Assembly: GCA_030549495.1 (NCBI GenBank)
Contig: JAUIRK010000785.1
Coordinates: 1-64,000 of the forward strand
DNA: 64,000 bases
DNA from: Nectonema munidae
Taxonomy: Eukaryota > Nematomorpha > Nectonematoida > Nectonematidae
Reading direction: 5' to 3'
The number at the start of each line of letters is the position of its first letter. Within the stretch, counting starts at the first letter, position 1. Both the position numbers and the translations under genes were made by a program. Shown one piece after another: positions 47,081-64,000 of the stretch. The notes beneath the pieces are model-generated. The model worked only from the letters and a program-made list of their open reading frames with translations. It was not told where the DNA came from and searched no databases.

Positions 47081-47206
47081 CCGGTTAATCACCAGACTTT
47101 ATAGTCGACTTTATACAAATACGATCGTCTGATTTTATAAATGCTTTTTAATACATATGGTCTGCTTTGCACTAAATATGGTCTGATTATTATGGTCGTT
47201 AACGGG
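47081..47206. mobile_element. piggyBac-type MITE, reverse orientation, older
   Basis: It runs from CCGGTTAATCACCAG to GGTCGTTAACGGG, with TTAA on the left but TTCC on the right. Motif order is inverted relative to 46945-47072, with many substitutions. Confidence 0.75.
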
Positions 47207-47247
47207 TTCCCCCATTTTATTCGCGCAAAGCAGACAATTTTGATTAA

Positions 47248-47377
47248 CCTGTTATCGACCACAATCGACATATGTCGACTTTACAAAAATATGAATCGTC
47301 TGCTTTTATCGATGCTTTTTGATACAAATCTCCTGCTTTACATTAGATATCGTCTGATTATTCTGGTCGATAACGGG
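47248..47377. mobile_element. piggyBac-type MITE, reverse orientation
   Basis: It runs from CCTGTTATCGACCAC to GGTCGATAACGGG, flanked by TTAA on both sides. It contains GTCGACAT/ATCGTCTG motifs. Confidence 0.85.
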
Positions 47378-47381
47378 TTAA

Positions 47382-50270
47382 TCTCCATTGAATTTCATTG
47401 GAAATTCGAGTTCGCCTGCGTTTATAGGAGCAATAAGAGAAAATGGGTTGGAGATTCACTTTCAAATTTGTTTTATAAAAGTATATTAATTTCTTCAACA
47501 ATAACCAAGTGATTAAACAACTACCTAACCACTGTTAGTTAACAATTAAACTATATGAACTTTAAAGTAAATATAAAAAATACATAATTTTATATTTATA
47601 GAAAATTCATACACTTATTCTAAAATAAATGCTCATAATAAAACGTATATGCATAAAATCTCTAAACATGATTAGGTTTATATAAGAGGCAAATCCTAAG
47701 TAATTTGATTTCTTCTGATGTTTATAAAATATTTCGTCTTTAATTCTTATCAAAATTGTCAAAACACATATTACAAGATTTGCCATTTTTTGGGTATAAT
47801 AAAAAGTCAAATTTTTGATTGAAAAAATATTACTTCACTTATATCAAGCATCTTTGGTTATATTAAATAGTAAGTCTGTCATTCAACATTATAAAATTTC
47901 TAAATCTTAAATAATATAAAAAATAAAATAATAATTTACTATTATTTCCTTATAAAAAATATATATAGAGAGAGATCTAATAACCTCAAGAGATTAAACA
48001 AGGGAAACAACGTCCCGTAATGACCATTTCTTGATTTTTTGTTCTGTCATGTGGTCCTTTCAAACCAAATATGCCTTTAACGTGACTAAATTTCAAAAGG
48101 GAAAAACTATGGTTTATGTCACTAAAGTTCTATCAAATTTAACATATTTTCAATCTCTCGTATTCAATGTGCAAAATTTCATAAAAAATTTTGTCTGCAA
48201 ATAGCATCTTTAGATTTTATCAATTTTGTAAATAATATATGTAATACTCTGGCAAAACCTAGTATGCCTTAAGCAGGGCCGTATCAAATATCGTGGCGCT
48301 CCAGGGCAAATGTCTTTAATGGAGCCCGTCACCCCTGGCTCTTTCTTTTCTCACTCATCCCCACCCCATTCTGGCTTAAAAAGTGATTAGAAAAAAAATG
48401 CTCACATTTTTATTAAGCCACATAATTCAGATATATAGTGACTGAGTCGAAGACAGTCTTCATTAAATGTTCATTTTTCATGTTTTAGCAGCAGCAAAAT
48501 TATCGATGACTTCGCCAAATTCAACACAACCGAGAACTACTTTCTCAATGCTCATAAGATTGAGAATGCCCATAGTACATAGAGTACTTTTAGAAAATTA
48601 TTGGAGGTGGAGGAAGGGCGAAGGTTAAATCCCCCCCCCCCCCGCTGGATATGCGTCCTTGCTGCTAGAGCAACATAGAACCTGGGAGTTTATGCCATAC
48701 ATTACTCTTCTTGAAGTTTCCTCAGTTGTCTTGGTGTAATCTTTCTCCACATGTTAAAAAAATTGAAGTTCAGTAAAGTTTATACGCTAAGCAAAGATTT
48801 AGATTAATATAAATGAAGCTGCTAATAATTAATGAACATCAGGTGACAGAAAATGAAGTGAAATGATACACTTTAAAAAAGCGAAAAGTGGAAAAATTTT
48901 GCCTAGATTATGACTTCTAAGCTATATCTTTGAATATAAGTCAAGATTTTTTCATCAAAATCTAAAATAAATTATGAATCTCGACGTGTAGTGGAGTCAG
49001 ACATGATTAGAGAATAGAGTATGGCCATGAAACAAGTTCTTTACCCATAACGGCGTTATACCCTACAAAGCGAAGCGTACTTACCCACACACTCTAAAAG
49101 GTGGGTTAATTTTTTACCCGCAAAACTTATTAAACATATTTTAAATCTTTTTAAAATTAGTTTTAGTTTCAATTTTTGTTTAATTTAAACTTTGATTTAA
49201 ATATGTAATATTTAAGTTTTATAATAATGCTTTGTTTTCTAGAAATTATTTAGAATAAAAATTTTCCGTTTTCTTCAACACCAATTAATATCAATAGGGC
49301 ATTTAATGATTAGCTTAACTTCAATAAAAGTGTTAAAATGTAAAAAAGGTAGAATTTGTGTAATATCACATTGTAAAATATACACATTTTTAGGAAAGTT
49401 AAATAATGCAAATTAAAATATAAATAATACAGCCATAAACTACACAATAAATATTTTTTACTCTCAAGTTAACGCCTAGATAAATTAAATCTTCGATCCA
49501 CAGTAAAGTTCTTAATTCACTAAATTTATTTTCTTCGAACTTAAAAGCAAAGTAATGTCGTATCTTTCCCTTATTTCGAAATTTGTTTAAGTACGAAAAA
49601 ATTCAATTTTAATTTACAATTCAGCATTAAAATAAAAATTTATGACACCTAAAATATGTCGTCAAGGCAATCGGAATCCCTGCCCAGATCCATGACCTAC
49701 GCTATACGCTTCGAAAAGAACTTTCTACTTTCAACTTCACTTTTTTCCGTGCCGTTAAATCAAATAGGAATAAAAAATGGGATATTTAAGATGTATCGAA
49801 ATTTCGAGAAAAAAATCCATTGTAATAACAAAATTGAGCATCTCTTATTAGACCAGGAATATTAACTCATTTCATCTTATCGATCTGAAGTACAAGTCTT
49901 CTTTTAGGAAATCAAATTAATTTCAATAGAACATATACATTAATTTGATCAAAAAGTGACATAGGGAATGGATCGTTAGTCAGATACTGTTTCCAAAATA
50001 CTTTTTGGGTGAACCATATAATTACAAAATGTGATGTTTACCTTATCAGAAAACATTTGCAAATTTTAGAAATTAAAGAGAAAACATGTAATAAAGATTT
50101 TACATCAAGCAAATGTGAGTGTGGACAGAGGACTAGGAAATGCAGTGATAAATAAGTGTAAACCAAATTAAAAAAGTGATAAATACAAAGGTCTCTGCAG
50201 GATAGGCGCAAACGAAGCCACCTTTTCAAAACGCAACACCTTTTCAAAGATAACAACCACACACAACAAA
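47382..50270. other. no gene recognised; possible old transposon end
   Basis: The stretch is mostly AT-rich. Around 48275-48658 CAGGGCCGTAT and ATGCGTCCTTG form a poor inverted pair with a C14 run (near 48636) between them; this may be a decayed hAT-like element. Confidence 0.35.
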
Positions 50271-50272
50271 AC

Positions 50273-50324
50273 CTGCTTCCTTGGACTTTTGTTGCGACAA
50301 CTCCTTGTTGCTGCTGCTAGCCAT
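50273..50324 (-). CDS. candidate first coding exon of a minus-strand gene
   Basis: ATG in a good context (taaaATGGCT) opens MASSSNKELSQQKSKEA and meets a GCAG/GTTTTG donor after 52 nt. It could be a distant formin start or a separate gene. Joining it to the exon at 44952 is not supported by phase. Confidence 0.3.
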
Positions 50325-51280
50325 TATTTTATCGCAGTTCATACGTTCATCAAACAGTATCGTTCGTTGTTCCTTTAGCTTTCATTCTTTCCAGAGATAA
50401 CGACTTGTGTGCGTGCGTAGGAGACACTTGCATTTCTAACGCATCATTCTACTTTTACGGCAAGAGACATCTTATGAAGAACGTTAACCCTCAATGAGTT
50501 ATCAAATAATTGGGGATGCATCTAGAAATTCTGTTGCTAGATATTTTACTCACGATTCACATGTAATATTTCAAATATGTGATCATATAAGTGTAAACTT
50601 GAATAAATTCTCTTTGTTTCCTGAAAGAAAAGTTGAACTTCAGATCGGCAATATGTTATGAAGTAAATATTGCTTGTGGGATATGAAATATATACTCTAT
50701 AGATAGGCTTGTATTCCCTTCCAATATTGGATATTCAGAAAAAATTCATTTAAAAAGATTTTACATCGTTCGGGATTTTCTAGATTCACCTCTCAATTTT
50801 GTAAACGGCCGCAGTTGTTCCGGGGCCATTATAAGGGCAGCAAGTGTTGTATTTTTTGTATTTACTTTATTCTTTTTGTGCATTAGAGCAAAAAGACTTT
50901 TATTATATTGTTCTTTGTCCTCTTACTCTGTATCCATATAAATCTGTTATATTCAGTTCCAACGTTTGAAGTGTTTTTCAAGGGCAATCCAAATTAGAAC
51001 CACTTCTGGTAAGTACATCACCACTGTCTCATTTTCAATGGAATTTTAAAAAATCAAATTTTCCAGCAAATAAAATCATTAGATAGCTTCGATCAAAGTA
51101 AAAAGAAATATGAAAATAGGCAAATTAATTATGACAGCGTTAAATGCTGCAAAATGAAACACGTACAGTATAATCATAATGTACAGTCTACATATTACCT
51201 GCATCATTATTAGTAATTCACTATGATTTTTTAACTAAACTATCAGAGATAAAAAGAAAATGTATAGGTTATATATAAAT

Positions 51281-51349
51281 AGTTTGTTTAACTTTATAAA
51301 AAATACACAATATAAAATAGTTTGTTTAACTTTATAAAAAATACAAAAT
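51281..51349. repeat. short tandem duplication, period 38 bp
   Basis: AGTTTGTTTAACTTTATAAA and following bases occur twice, 38 bp apart. Confidence 0.8.
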
Positions 51350-51493
51350 ATTTTTTAATAAATTTTTTTAAGAAAACTTTATTTTGGAAGAAACTATCTA
51401 TCTAATGAACAAACTATCTGCTTAATTAACTAGCTATCTAAATGACAAACTAGTTTTGAAACTCTATCTTAAAGGTTTAATTATTTAGTTAAG

Positions 51494-51611
51494 TCGTTAA
51501 CTACCAGAATAATCAGACGATATCTAATGTAGAGCAGAATATTTGTATTAAAGAGCATTGGTAAACACAGGCGATTTTATTTTTGTAAAGTCAACATATG
51601 TCGATAACCGG
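51494..51611. mobile_element. piggyBac-type MITE, diverged
   Basis: It runs from GTCGTTAACTACCAG to CGATAACCGG, with TTAA on the left. It has the same internal order of motifs as the 128-bp copies. Confidence 0.75.
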
Positions 51612-52308
51612 TAAATTAAGAAAATATATGGTTAGTTGGTCATTTAGTTAATTATAGTTTCCAAAGAATTTGTTTATTTCTTCCTCTAACATGAATTAGT
51701 ATATCATCTTTACCATACGATATATAGTCATTTTATATTTTAATGAAGGGGAGGGGGAGAGAACCAATAACTACGTATTGTTTTAATAATGATTAAAAAC
51801 TACAAACTATATTACAAATCCTTTATTACAAAGGAAATTTGTAACCTTCAATTATAGAAGGCATCAGCACCCTCACCCCGTCTTATTTTGTCGACTTGTA
51901 CATGTAATATCCGGTAGTGTTTCCAGGATTTACTTCTAGAGGGATCAGATTACCTAAAAAAAATCGTCAGGAAAATGATCAAAAAATAATTTTGAAAACC
52001 GTTTTTAGAATAAGCTCACTTAAAAGTGATAACACTTTTTACCCTGATTGTAAGATTGTATCATTTTTGTTTTATTAATATTCATAATATAAAAGAATTT
52101 TTTTATAAAAAAATACAAGCAATATAAAAAAAGAAAAACCATAAATTGTATATTTAAAAACAGTATAATATAATGCATGTAAAAATTGTGTGAGTTTCTT
52201 TTCTCTCAGAGTTTGCGTTCATGTAATTTGACTGGAATAATTTAAATACTTCAATTTTCTCCTAAATTAACCATTTACAAAAAAATTTTACTATGAAAAA
52301 TTAAATAT

Positions 52309-52462
52309 TTAAAAAGACTTTATATTTTCTGATTTTTTAATAATATCATCGTCGATATTGCATCCAACGTATAAATAATCTCCCATAATGTAATTGAAAG
52401 AGGGCATGTTAGGATGAAGAATCAAACTCAGGTCCATCCAAATGCTTCCATCGCTATTCCAT
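52309..52462 (-). CDS. terminal exon of an unidentified gene
   Basis: After a ttgttttattag acceptor the frame reads WNSDGSIWMDLSLILHPNMP and on through DYLYVGCNIDDDIIKK to a stop, 50 codons. Amino acid use looks protein-like, and the frame is open from the splice site. No family was recognised, and no upstream partner exon was found within the window. Confidence 0.4.
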
Positions 52463-55400
52463 CTAATAAAACAAAATAAATTTTTTACTTGCGTTCAAAA
52501 ATTTTGACTTATTTAAAGGCATCTAATTAATTAATATAAACATCCTTATTTTTAAATTTTCATCCTTAACATCATTCACATATAAATTAGAATTTAACTA
52601 TTTCAATTTTTAATTGAAATTTTTAAATATAGATGATGAGTTTGTCACATATAATTTCTTAGAAGAAATAATCTTGTATAAGACGTTGGGGTTACAATTC
52701 CTTGTGTAAAAATCACACAAACACGCGCACGCGCAAATATAAAATATTATTTGCTCCATAAAATTATTATATATGATCCGACCTATACTTTTAATGAAAA
52801 GTTTCGTTTAAAAGGCAGACCAATAAAGAATACGAGTTATAATTTTTTTATTCAAAAAAACCCACAACTTTTGACATAAAGTTTCTCTTATGTATACGTA
52901 GATAATATATTTGCCAACGTTCCATGTTAAAACTAATTGACCCTTAAAGTTAGTGAATCGTTTCGCAAAATTTTTTTTAGGATAGTTTGAAATATTGTTT
53001 TATGCGCTTTTAAATTGTGTATTCGAACTTTGCAGAGTTTCTAATAGTAGTGAAATATTAAAATACGCATATCTTTCGCTTTTCTCAATGAGTATTGACG
53101 TGCGATATATGTGCGATAAAGTGTTACTAATTTCTTACATTATCTTATCGTTTTCTTCTTAGCAAAAAATGCTTGTTCTGATAATAATTAAGATATTTGA
53201 ACCAAGTGATATTTTCATAGGAGCCTATGTTCACATTTTTCGGAGACATTATTGACATTCTCCTGAGTATAGGATGGATACGCTTGACTTATATTATATC
53301 TAAAGTGTATATAAATAGCAATTGCACACCTGTTTTGGTTAAAATACTTTTCCATTCTTATATCTGGAGTCCCGGAAATTTTATCAAAATATTATAGCAA
53401 AAACGGGTTTTTTGATTTTAAAAATGTTGAAAATAAAGTTAATATAAATAATTAATCAATGTTGATATTCTATTAAGGTAAAAACTCTCTAATACGATTT
53501 TGTATCTACGCCTCTGTAGACATATGCATACTAAGTTAAGCTGAATATTTATATGTTGAAAAGTTATTGTATCAGTGTTTTCTTTATCACAACCTCTGCT
53601 TAGACAAAAAGGCGTATTAGAAATTTAGAATGAAATAAAAGCAAAACTGATTTCTGAGTGAATTCACCTTTTAAGTTTTTATTTCAAGAATGATTTTCTA
53701 GAGTTTTTAAATTTTTTTTGAAACTTTAAGAATAAACACTGTAAAACCTGAAAGTCTTTAATTGCCTATTATCACTGTCTCCCCATTTGTCAAATTCAAT
53801 TCCTAAAAAGACATTATTGATATTTAAATATTCTAACCATCTTTTTAAAACATTTTTGTCTCCCCTTAATTCAACCTTAAAAATGTTTCGGAAACATTTC
53901 ATGGCATAGAATTTTTTTGTTAAATTTTATTATGTCAACATAATATTTTTGCTAAAACTATCCAATTTTGGAAATAAGAAGTTTTAATTTAGTACTATAA
54001 ATTTTTCATGTCTGACTTGTATTATTTTAAAGCCCATAAAATAAGCTTTAATTTGATGTGTTTCATGCTAAAATTGGTTCAAAAATTCAAAAGTTATACG
54101 CATAATACCAATTGACTTAAATTTAGTACACGACGAAAAATGCGGACTAGAGGTGTTGGTGGTGGTGACGCTATAGATAGAACATAAACGTAGATGCCTT
54201 TGCTTATCTATGCGTATATATATTACCTTTATTTGCATAAATATGTATCATGGGTCCAATATAATCATCAATCAGTAAGACATGCTATCAAGTAGCACTG
54301 CACAGTCGTCAACAATGAGTAAAAACTGATGAACTCTGCAAAGTGGTATATGAGTATATTTAACAAAAAAACCTAGCCAGCCTATCAACCCAGATTTAAC
54401 TAAAGCTTCATAAAACTATTTTGAAAACTAGAAAATGATTAATTTTTACCTATAGTTATGCGGGTTTTTTTTGCTAGATTTACTGGCTACAAAAAAGTGG
54501 TACCCCTTTTTCTAACAATCTGCCTATACATTTCAAAGTTTAATAAAAGACTTCATTTTTTACCCGATTTACTTGAAATTTTATGTTAGCTAGAAACATC
54601 ATTCTCACTTAGCTTCACAAGTTTCAACTTGTTCGATGACTGCTAAGGCATTTTTTACCATTTAAAATTTCCAACATTCACATATAGTCAGTCTGGCAAG
54701 GTTTTTCTGTCTCTCCATAGCTAGAAAGTAATGAAAGTGAGAAACATACAACAGGTTATGATAGCTAGAAAGCGCGTCTTGCACCTATGACCTAGCTAAA
54801 AAGAGCCTCGAATCGTAACAATAATTGAAACTAATGAGGAACAAATGACACAAATTGTTAAATAATTGTTCATTTATTTTAATAAATTTTGTGTATTTTA
54901 TGAAAAATTATATTTCATATAAAGGTGCGGGATACATTTTTTTCACATAATAAGGTTAAGAAGAACTGAAATAGAGGATTCGATTGGCAGAAAATATAAA
55001 CACATATATACCTTAGATGTTGTATTTTACCCACCAGGTGCTATAAAAAATATTCATTAAATGTCTTAAAATTTTAACACAAAGTTGTTCTACACATATA
55101 ATGAACATATGCTAAATTTTGTGAAAATTCAGTAACCAAAAGTTAACTAAATTTGCCTAATAAAAACCTTACAATTAAATTTAAGTGCCAAGCTCCTAAT
55201 ATATTTGTGTATCTATCGCCATGCTGATTCAGATTTTTTTTTAATAAAGCTGGACTTTCAATAATTTGTGTACTGATAAAATTTAAAGGTTTGATATTCT
55301 ATAAGGTTTTTCATAGCTTTATATTCTTATTTGCTTGCCGTAGTTATTCTTTGAAACACTTATTTTAACGCCTATAGCTTTTATTTTATGAAACATCAGA

Positions 55401-55517
55401 AAATTATTTTTTATACGATATTTTTCAAATAGAGAAAGACTTTCGTCCCTTGTCGGAGAAAAAATTAAATAGTAAAAGTTATCAAATTTGGAGGTTTTAA
55501 ATAGATACTTTTTTTTA
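52463..55517. other. no gene recognised
   Basis: AT-rich sequence. It holds a lone GTATCTACGCCTCTG near 53501, like a hAT right end without a partner, and a stray copy of the AAAAGACA-type repeat near 53770-53880. Confidence 0.4.
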
Positions 55518-56480
55518 TAGATTAACTATTGAAGAAATATGGGAATTAATAAATTTTGGAAAAGTCACGCATGATGAATTTGATCTCAAAGACTTTTCGA
55601 TATCATTCAGCCTCCTTTGGAACGCCCTGACTCTTTTTCCGATCAAGATTCTGAAGCTGAAGATGGAGCATGAATGCTGACTTGAATCACTTACCTGCTT
55701 GCGTTTTTAAGGACTGGAGTTGAATAAAACGGGAAAACCGAAAATAGTGATAAACACAAAAAAGATTCCATCACAAATTTCCTAAGCTTTCCATTTAGCG
55801 AAAAACCTGAAACAATGGATTACAACATCATTTCTAGAGATCACAAATCCCCATATGAGTACCTCAGAATTTTTTTAAATGAAGATTTTTTAAATTTAAT
55901 TTTGCATGAATCTAAAAGTTACGAAGAAAAAAATAATTTCAATATTAATTGTTTAGGTTTTGTCACTATTTTTGCTTTTATAGGTGTGCTATATTTGTAT
56001 GGTTATGTGAAATTTCCACAACGACCTTTTTGTTTGGAGAAATGAATCCAATGTTTTTAATAGTGCTGTTTCAAATGCTATTCGACATGATGATTTTGAT
56101 AGTGTACTCATAATTCTTCATTTTACGTAAAACCAACTCATGCATAATGGTGATAGGTTAAACAAAATAAAACCATTATTTCGACATTTGAATTCTGTAA
56201 GTAGAATTTTCAATTTACCTGAAAAAATGAGTGTTGATGAAGCCATCATTCCTTATTTTGAGGCCTTCCTGGATAAGCAATTTATAAGATGTAAACCTAT
56301 GCGTTTTGGGTACAAAATTTGTACCTTATGCTCTAGTGATGATGTTTACCTATACAGTTACTGTGGGAAAATTACCCAATCTACTTTTTTGTACCTTTGC
56401 TTTTTGTATTTTATTCTGCAAAATAAATTTCTTGCTATTTTTATATTTTATACCCCGTTATGGAACAAACGTCCCCTATT
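55518..56480 (+). pseudogene. piggyBac (PGBD-like) transposase relic
   Basis: Pieces appear in the expected order. They are LTIEEIWELI at 55522, the acidic DSFSDQDSEAEDG, then SPYEYLRIFLNEDFLNLIL (PGBD: SPLEIFxLFFDDExxxLI). Next come NAIRHDDFDSVLIILHFT, KMSVDEAIIPYF with the first catalytic Asp, and QFIRCKPMRFGYKICTL. Several shifts and stops interrupt it, and the rest of the core is missing. Confidence 0.8.
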
Positions 56481-62691
<6,211 letters not shown>

Positions 62692-62715
62692 ATTTTTGTT
62701 TTGCAGGTGAATGAT

Positions 62716-63108
62716 ATGGCTTCGACCAGAAGATCGTGCAGAAATAAGCCCGGTGTGTTTTGCTACATATGTGGAGAATACACCATTGCTCCTAATAGGA
62801 AGCCAGTCACAGGTTACATTAGGCGTGCTTACCATGCTTATTTTGGTATTAAACTTGGTGACCAGGATAAAGCTTGGGCGCCACACATGGTGTGCAAAGC
62901 ATGCACCGAGACTCTGCGTGGGTGGACCAACGGCAAGATGAGTCTGAAGTTTGGAATTCCCATGGTTTGGAGGGAGCCGACAAACCATGTCACTGACTGC
63001 TACTTCTGCGCTGTTGATGTGTCTGGAATCAACAGAAAGAACCCGGGCAGCCTGAAGTATCCTGATCTTCAATCAGCACGTCGTCCTGTAGTTAACGTTT
63101 TCATGTAA
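62716..63108 (+). CDS. cysteine-motif protein of a dispersed arthropod family
   Basis: ATG at 62716 follows a perfect acceptor-like ttgttttgcag by 9 bp. The 130 codons are intact and much richer in GC than the neighbourhood. The protein has CYICGEYT near residue 15, YHAYFGIKLGDQDKAWAPH, a CKAC pair near residue 58, VWREPTNHVTDCYFC (a third Cys pair) and a PDLQSARRPV end. Paired cysteines suggest a zinc-binding fold, loosely like ZAD domains. I recall near-identical domains recurring in arthropod and cnidarian genomes as the N-terminal part of longer unnamed proteins, perhaps element-borne. This copy stops right after the domain, so it may be truncated or a stand-alone version. Confidence 0.65.
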   Translation: MASTRRSCRNKPGVFCYICGEYTIAPNRKPVTGYIRRAYHAYFGIKLGDQDKAWAPHMVCKACTETLRGWTNGKMSLKFGIPMVWREPTNHVTDCYFCAVDVSGINRKNPGSLKYPDLQSARRPVVNVFM

Positions 63109-63168
63109 TCATTAAACTAAAAAAATGATTCATGAAAATATGATGAATAGCACGATTTTTCCACACTA

Positions 63169-63302
63169 CCCATTAAGTCCCAATGCTCCCATTTGGGAAC
63201 ATAAGTAATTTCATCTTCGTCTGCTTTTTTCAATGACTTTGAATATAAATCGTCTGCGTTTTTTTAGATATCGTCTGATTTCTATATGGTATACTTAATG
63301 GG
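63169..63302. mobile_element. piggyBac-type MITE, CCCATTAAGT subfamily
   Basis: The ends CCCATTAAGT and ACTTAATGGG form a perfect 10-bp inverted repeat. Inside are three CGTCTG motifs as in the other subfamilies. The flanks are ACTA and TTAC rather than clean TTAA. It starts 60 bp after the preceding stop codon. Confidence 0.7.
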
Positions 63303-64000
63303 TTACTTACTTTAATGACCTATTTTTATTTTTTGGATAGGAGTCTAAATTTTAACTCAACTTGAACTTTTTAAATCGCTTTATTTTTTATATAGTAAAA
63401 TTTTAGTCATTAGTAATAGAAAAATAGCAAAAATTGGTAGAATTTCTGAAAATTCTTTTATTAAATATCTACATTTGTGTCATTGTTCAAATATGGGTTA
63501 TTAAATATTATTAAAATTTTCACATGATTTTTCAGTTTAATTGCATGTATGTGCGTATCACGGTTAAAAGATGTAGAATATATTTTAAAATACTCTCCAA
63601 AAGAAAAAGTATCTACAATGTGTTGAAGAAACAAATTCTTATTAAAAATTTGGATGTACAAAAATGAATATAAAGATATAAGGAATATTTCAAAATGCTA
63701 TTATCTAAGCATTCGCAGAGATGGACCAAACATACAAGTAATTCTTACATGATTAGTCCAATCAAAAAAGCATTTACAAGAATAAAATTTCAGTGATCTG
63801 GATCATTGTACCAATCGTGTAATAAATAAAAATATTCACTTCGGTTTCATTGGTTGATTTCGTCAAGCTATTGAAAATATGCAACTGGCTTTGAATCGAA
63901 GCATGGTAATTGCTTGAATATGATATTTGGTTAAATGCGACAATTAGTTGAATTTGTGCTAGGATTGAAGGTAGTGTTAGTTTTTAGGATTTATCTTAGA
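63303..64000. other. no gene recognised
   Basis: AT-rich sequence to the window end, with no convincing coding or element signal. Confidence 0.5.

Noticed and set aside
47141-47512. 123-codon plus-strand frame
   Set aside because: It is made of two reversed MITEs and their spacer; the apparent coding is the palindromic MITE sequence.

Overview
This window looks like nuclear DNA of an AT-rich invertebrate, most likely an arthropod. A parasitic copepod such as a sea louse would fit, but that is inference from style rather than proof. The evidence is spliced host exons with GT/AG borders, very long (TG)n arrays, a tRNA-derived SINE, and many hAT, piggyBac, pogo and unclassified cut-and-paste DNA transposons, mostly decayed. 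I saw no bacterial genes, rRNA, CRISPR array or recognisable retrovirus-like element.

The main host gene is a formin on the minus strand. I could join 18 exons, with matching codon phases, from 40,301 down to 16,287 (about 1,052 codons). In protein order they give an armadillo-type GBD/FH3 (DID) half, a short proline-rich FH1, a full FH2 actin-assembly domain and a long Ser/Lys/Asn-rich tail. The sequence is closest in type to the INF2/FHDC1 group (Drosophila Formin 3 kin). The true N terminus is not settled; weak candidate exons lie at 40,443-40,504, 44,892-44,952 and 50,273-50,324. The introns carry SINEs, hAT elements, a piggyBac-type MITE, a 167-bp-arm hairpin and an uninterrupted (TG)n array of about 2.34 kb that starts 59 bp from a formin 5' splice site.

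Other host-like coding sequence is sparse. A terminal exon of an unknown minus-strand gene lies at 52,309-52,462. A 130-residue cysteine-motif protein on the plus strand lies at 62,716-63,108.

Layout: 1-2,090 noncoding with a degenerate minisatellite; 2,100-2,870 piggyBac relic; 3,196-5,627 a DNA transposon with both ends visible; 5,742-8,275 a decayed relative split by a hAT MITE; 8,508-11,078 a CA microsatellite split by two hAT elements; 11,640-12,960 tandem repeats of about 155 bp; 14,090-14,690 pogo and piggyBac scraps; 16,287-40,301 formin; 40,844-42,014 pogo/Tigger relic with a SINE in it; 42,201-42,850 and 46,945-47,377 clusters of TTAA-flanked MITEs; 44,013-44,540 a local repeat array with two SINEs; 55,518-56,480 piggyBac relic; 60,031-61,040 a compound TG/TAA array; 62,716-63,302 the cysteine-motif ORF followed by another MITE.

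The transposons interlock. The piggyBac transposase relics are all broken, yet the short TTAA-flanked MITEs that such an enzyme could move are numerous and two are about 98% identical, so an active source probably exists or existed elsewhere in the genome.
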